A stretch of DNA of 64,000 bases from Amphiduros pacificus. Its lineage: Eukaryota; Annelida; Polychaeta; Phyllodocida; Hesionidae. The notes under the pieces were generated by a model. That model was not told the origin of the DNA, made no database searches, and worked only from the letters and a program-made list of their open reading frames with translations. Below are positions 63,266-64,000 of the stretch, one piece after another. Numbering within the stretch: the stretch's first letter is position 1; each line of letters opens with the position of its first letter. The position numbers were made by a program, and so were the translations under genes. The stretch is from contig OX439010.1 of NCBI GenBank assembly GCA_949316495.1, forward strand, positions 11,733,309 through 11,797,308. The letters run 5' to 3'.

Positions 63266-64000
63266 TTCCAGTAAGCCTCTGTGGAAAGTGTCTGGCATTA
63301 TATTCGAGCATGTGAATCTTACATTTGAAATCCAAATATAGTGAATTGTAGTTTGTGCACCATATATTCAACACCAGGATTTGAACCCCCGACCCCCAAC
63401 GTCAGGTAGAACTACATCTATTTAATAGGGCATGACATAATGTTTGTGTGATCTGTGTAAAATTTGACAGTCGGGCATATTTCATATTTAATATTTTGAA
63501 AAAAAAAAAAATGCAGAAACAATATAATCACCATAGTATTTATGTTTAAATGTTTCAGGTGTAAAGTTACTTCAAAATGTTTGAACTGCTTGATATGTTA
63601 GTGAGAGGCTGCAATGTCTGTGACGAGCTAATAAGTGCATCTTTTATCGCGAAGCACAATGGCCTTGAAAACATTCTCCACATCTGGATATAACCAGAAT
63701 AACTTTGGATCTTTCCCAAATCATCCATTAATCTTCAACTTTGTGGCATCAAAACCTTTCGGAAAATATTATACTTTTAGAAATTTATTTTAACACATAT
63801 CATATTATGATAGTCTCTCTATCTTTAACATCTGGAAAATGTTTTATTTTAAATAATTACATTCACAAACTTCTGAATCTAAAGATAGAATAAAGATATT
63901 GAGACATTAATAAACAGTCAGCTATTTTTGCACTGCAAAATTTGCAATAATAAAGCTAGTATAAAAGTACTTAATAATAAAAGCGTTTGGGAAGTTATGT

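Overview
The window looks like AT-rich genomic DNA of a lophotrochozoan animal, most likely a bivalve mollusc. The evidence is spliced metazoan genes (an Ebony-type synthetase, a classical SDR, a colmedin/gliomedin-type membrane protein), CR1/L2-like and RTE-like LINEs, tRNA-derived SINEs of the kind I associate with bivalves, TTAA-site MITEs and very large satellite arrays. The bivalve assignment is inference from gene and repeat style.

Layout. 1-2131: minus-strand Ebony-like non-ribosomal synthetase (adenylation, carrier, start of the GNAT-like amine-selecting domain), cut by the left edge and carrying one in-frame TAA. 3537-9292: nearly complete minus-strand LINE with ORF1 (coiled coil, middle domain, KH domain), ORF2 (endonuclease and reverse transcriptase, one stop) and a 5' region with five hairpins that share one loop sequence. 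9810-10815: threefold tandem repeat with a tiny LINE-tail insertion. 11256-17150: older plus-strand relative of the same LINE, split by an RTE-like LINE. 18095-21824: a possible exon, SINE and MITE pieces and a 720-bp tandem repeat.

22150-56220: a large inverted duplication. Its arms (about 2.8 and 3.0 kb) flank two satellite arrays in opposite orientation, 24935-26133 and 36018-53170. Between them lie a five-exon SDR gene (26134-29238, minus), a 20-bp minisatellite, and a 3-kb DNA transposon with a LINE inside. The SDR stop codon sits inside a sequence nearly identical to the satellite monomer, which suggests that the 17-kb satellite grew from the 3' end of this gene.

56658-57143: first coding exon of a colmedin/gliomedin-like type II membrane protein; the rest of the window is probably its long first intron.

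How parts fit: the three host genes show no obvious functional link. The mobile elements do: the two CR1/L2-like LINEs share a KH-bearing ORF1 and a 3' terminal hairpin, and a tRNA-derived SINE carries the same hairpin, so one LINE machinery probably mobilises all of them. The five AUCACC loops at the LINE 5' end match the YCAY-in-a-loop type of target that some KH domains bind, which gives a testable idea for how ORF1 protein might recognise its own RNA.
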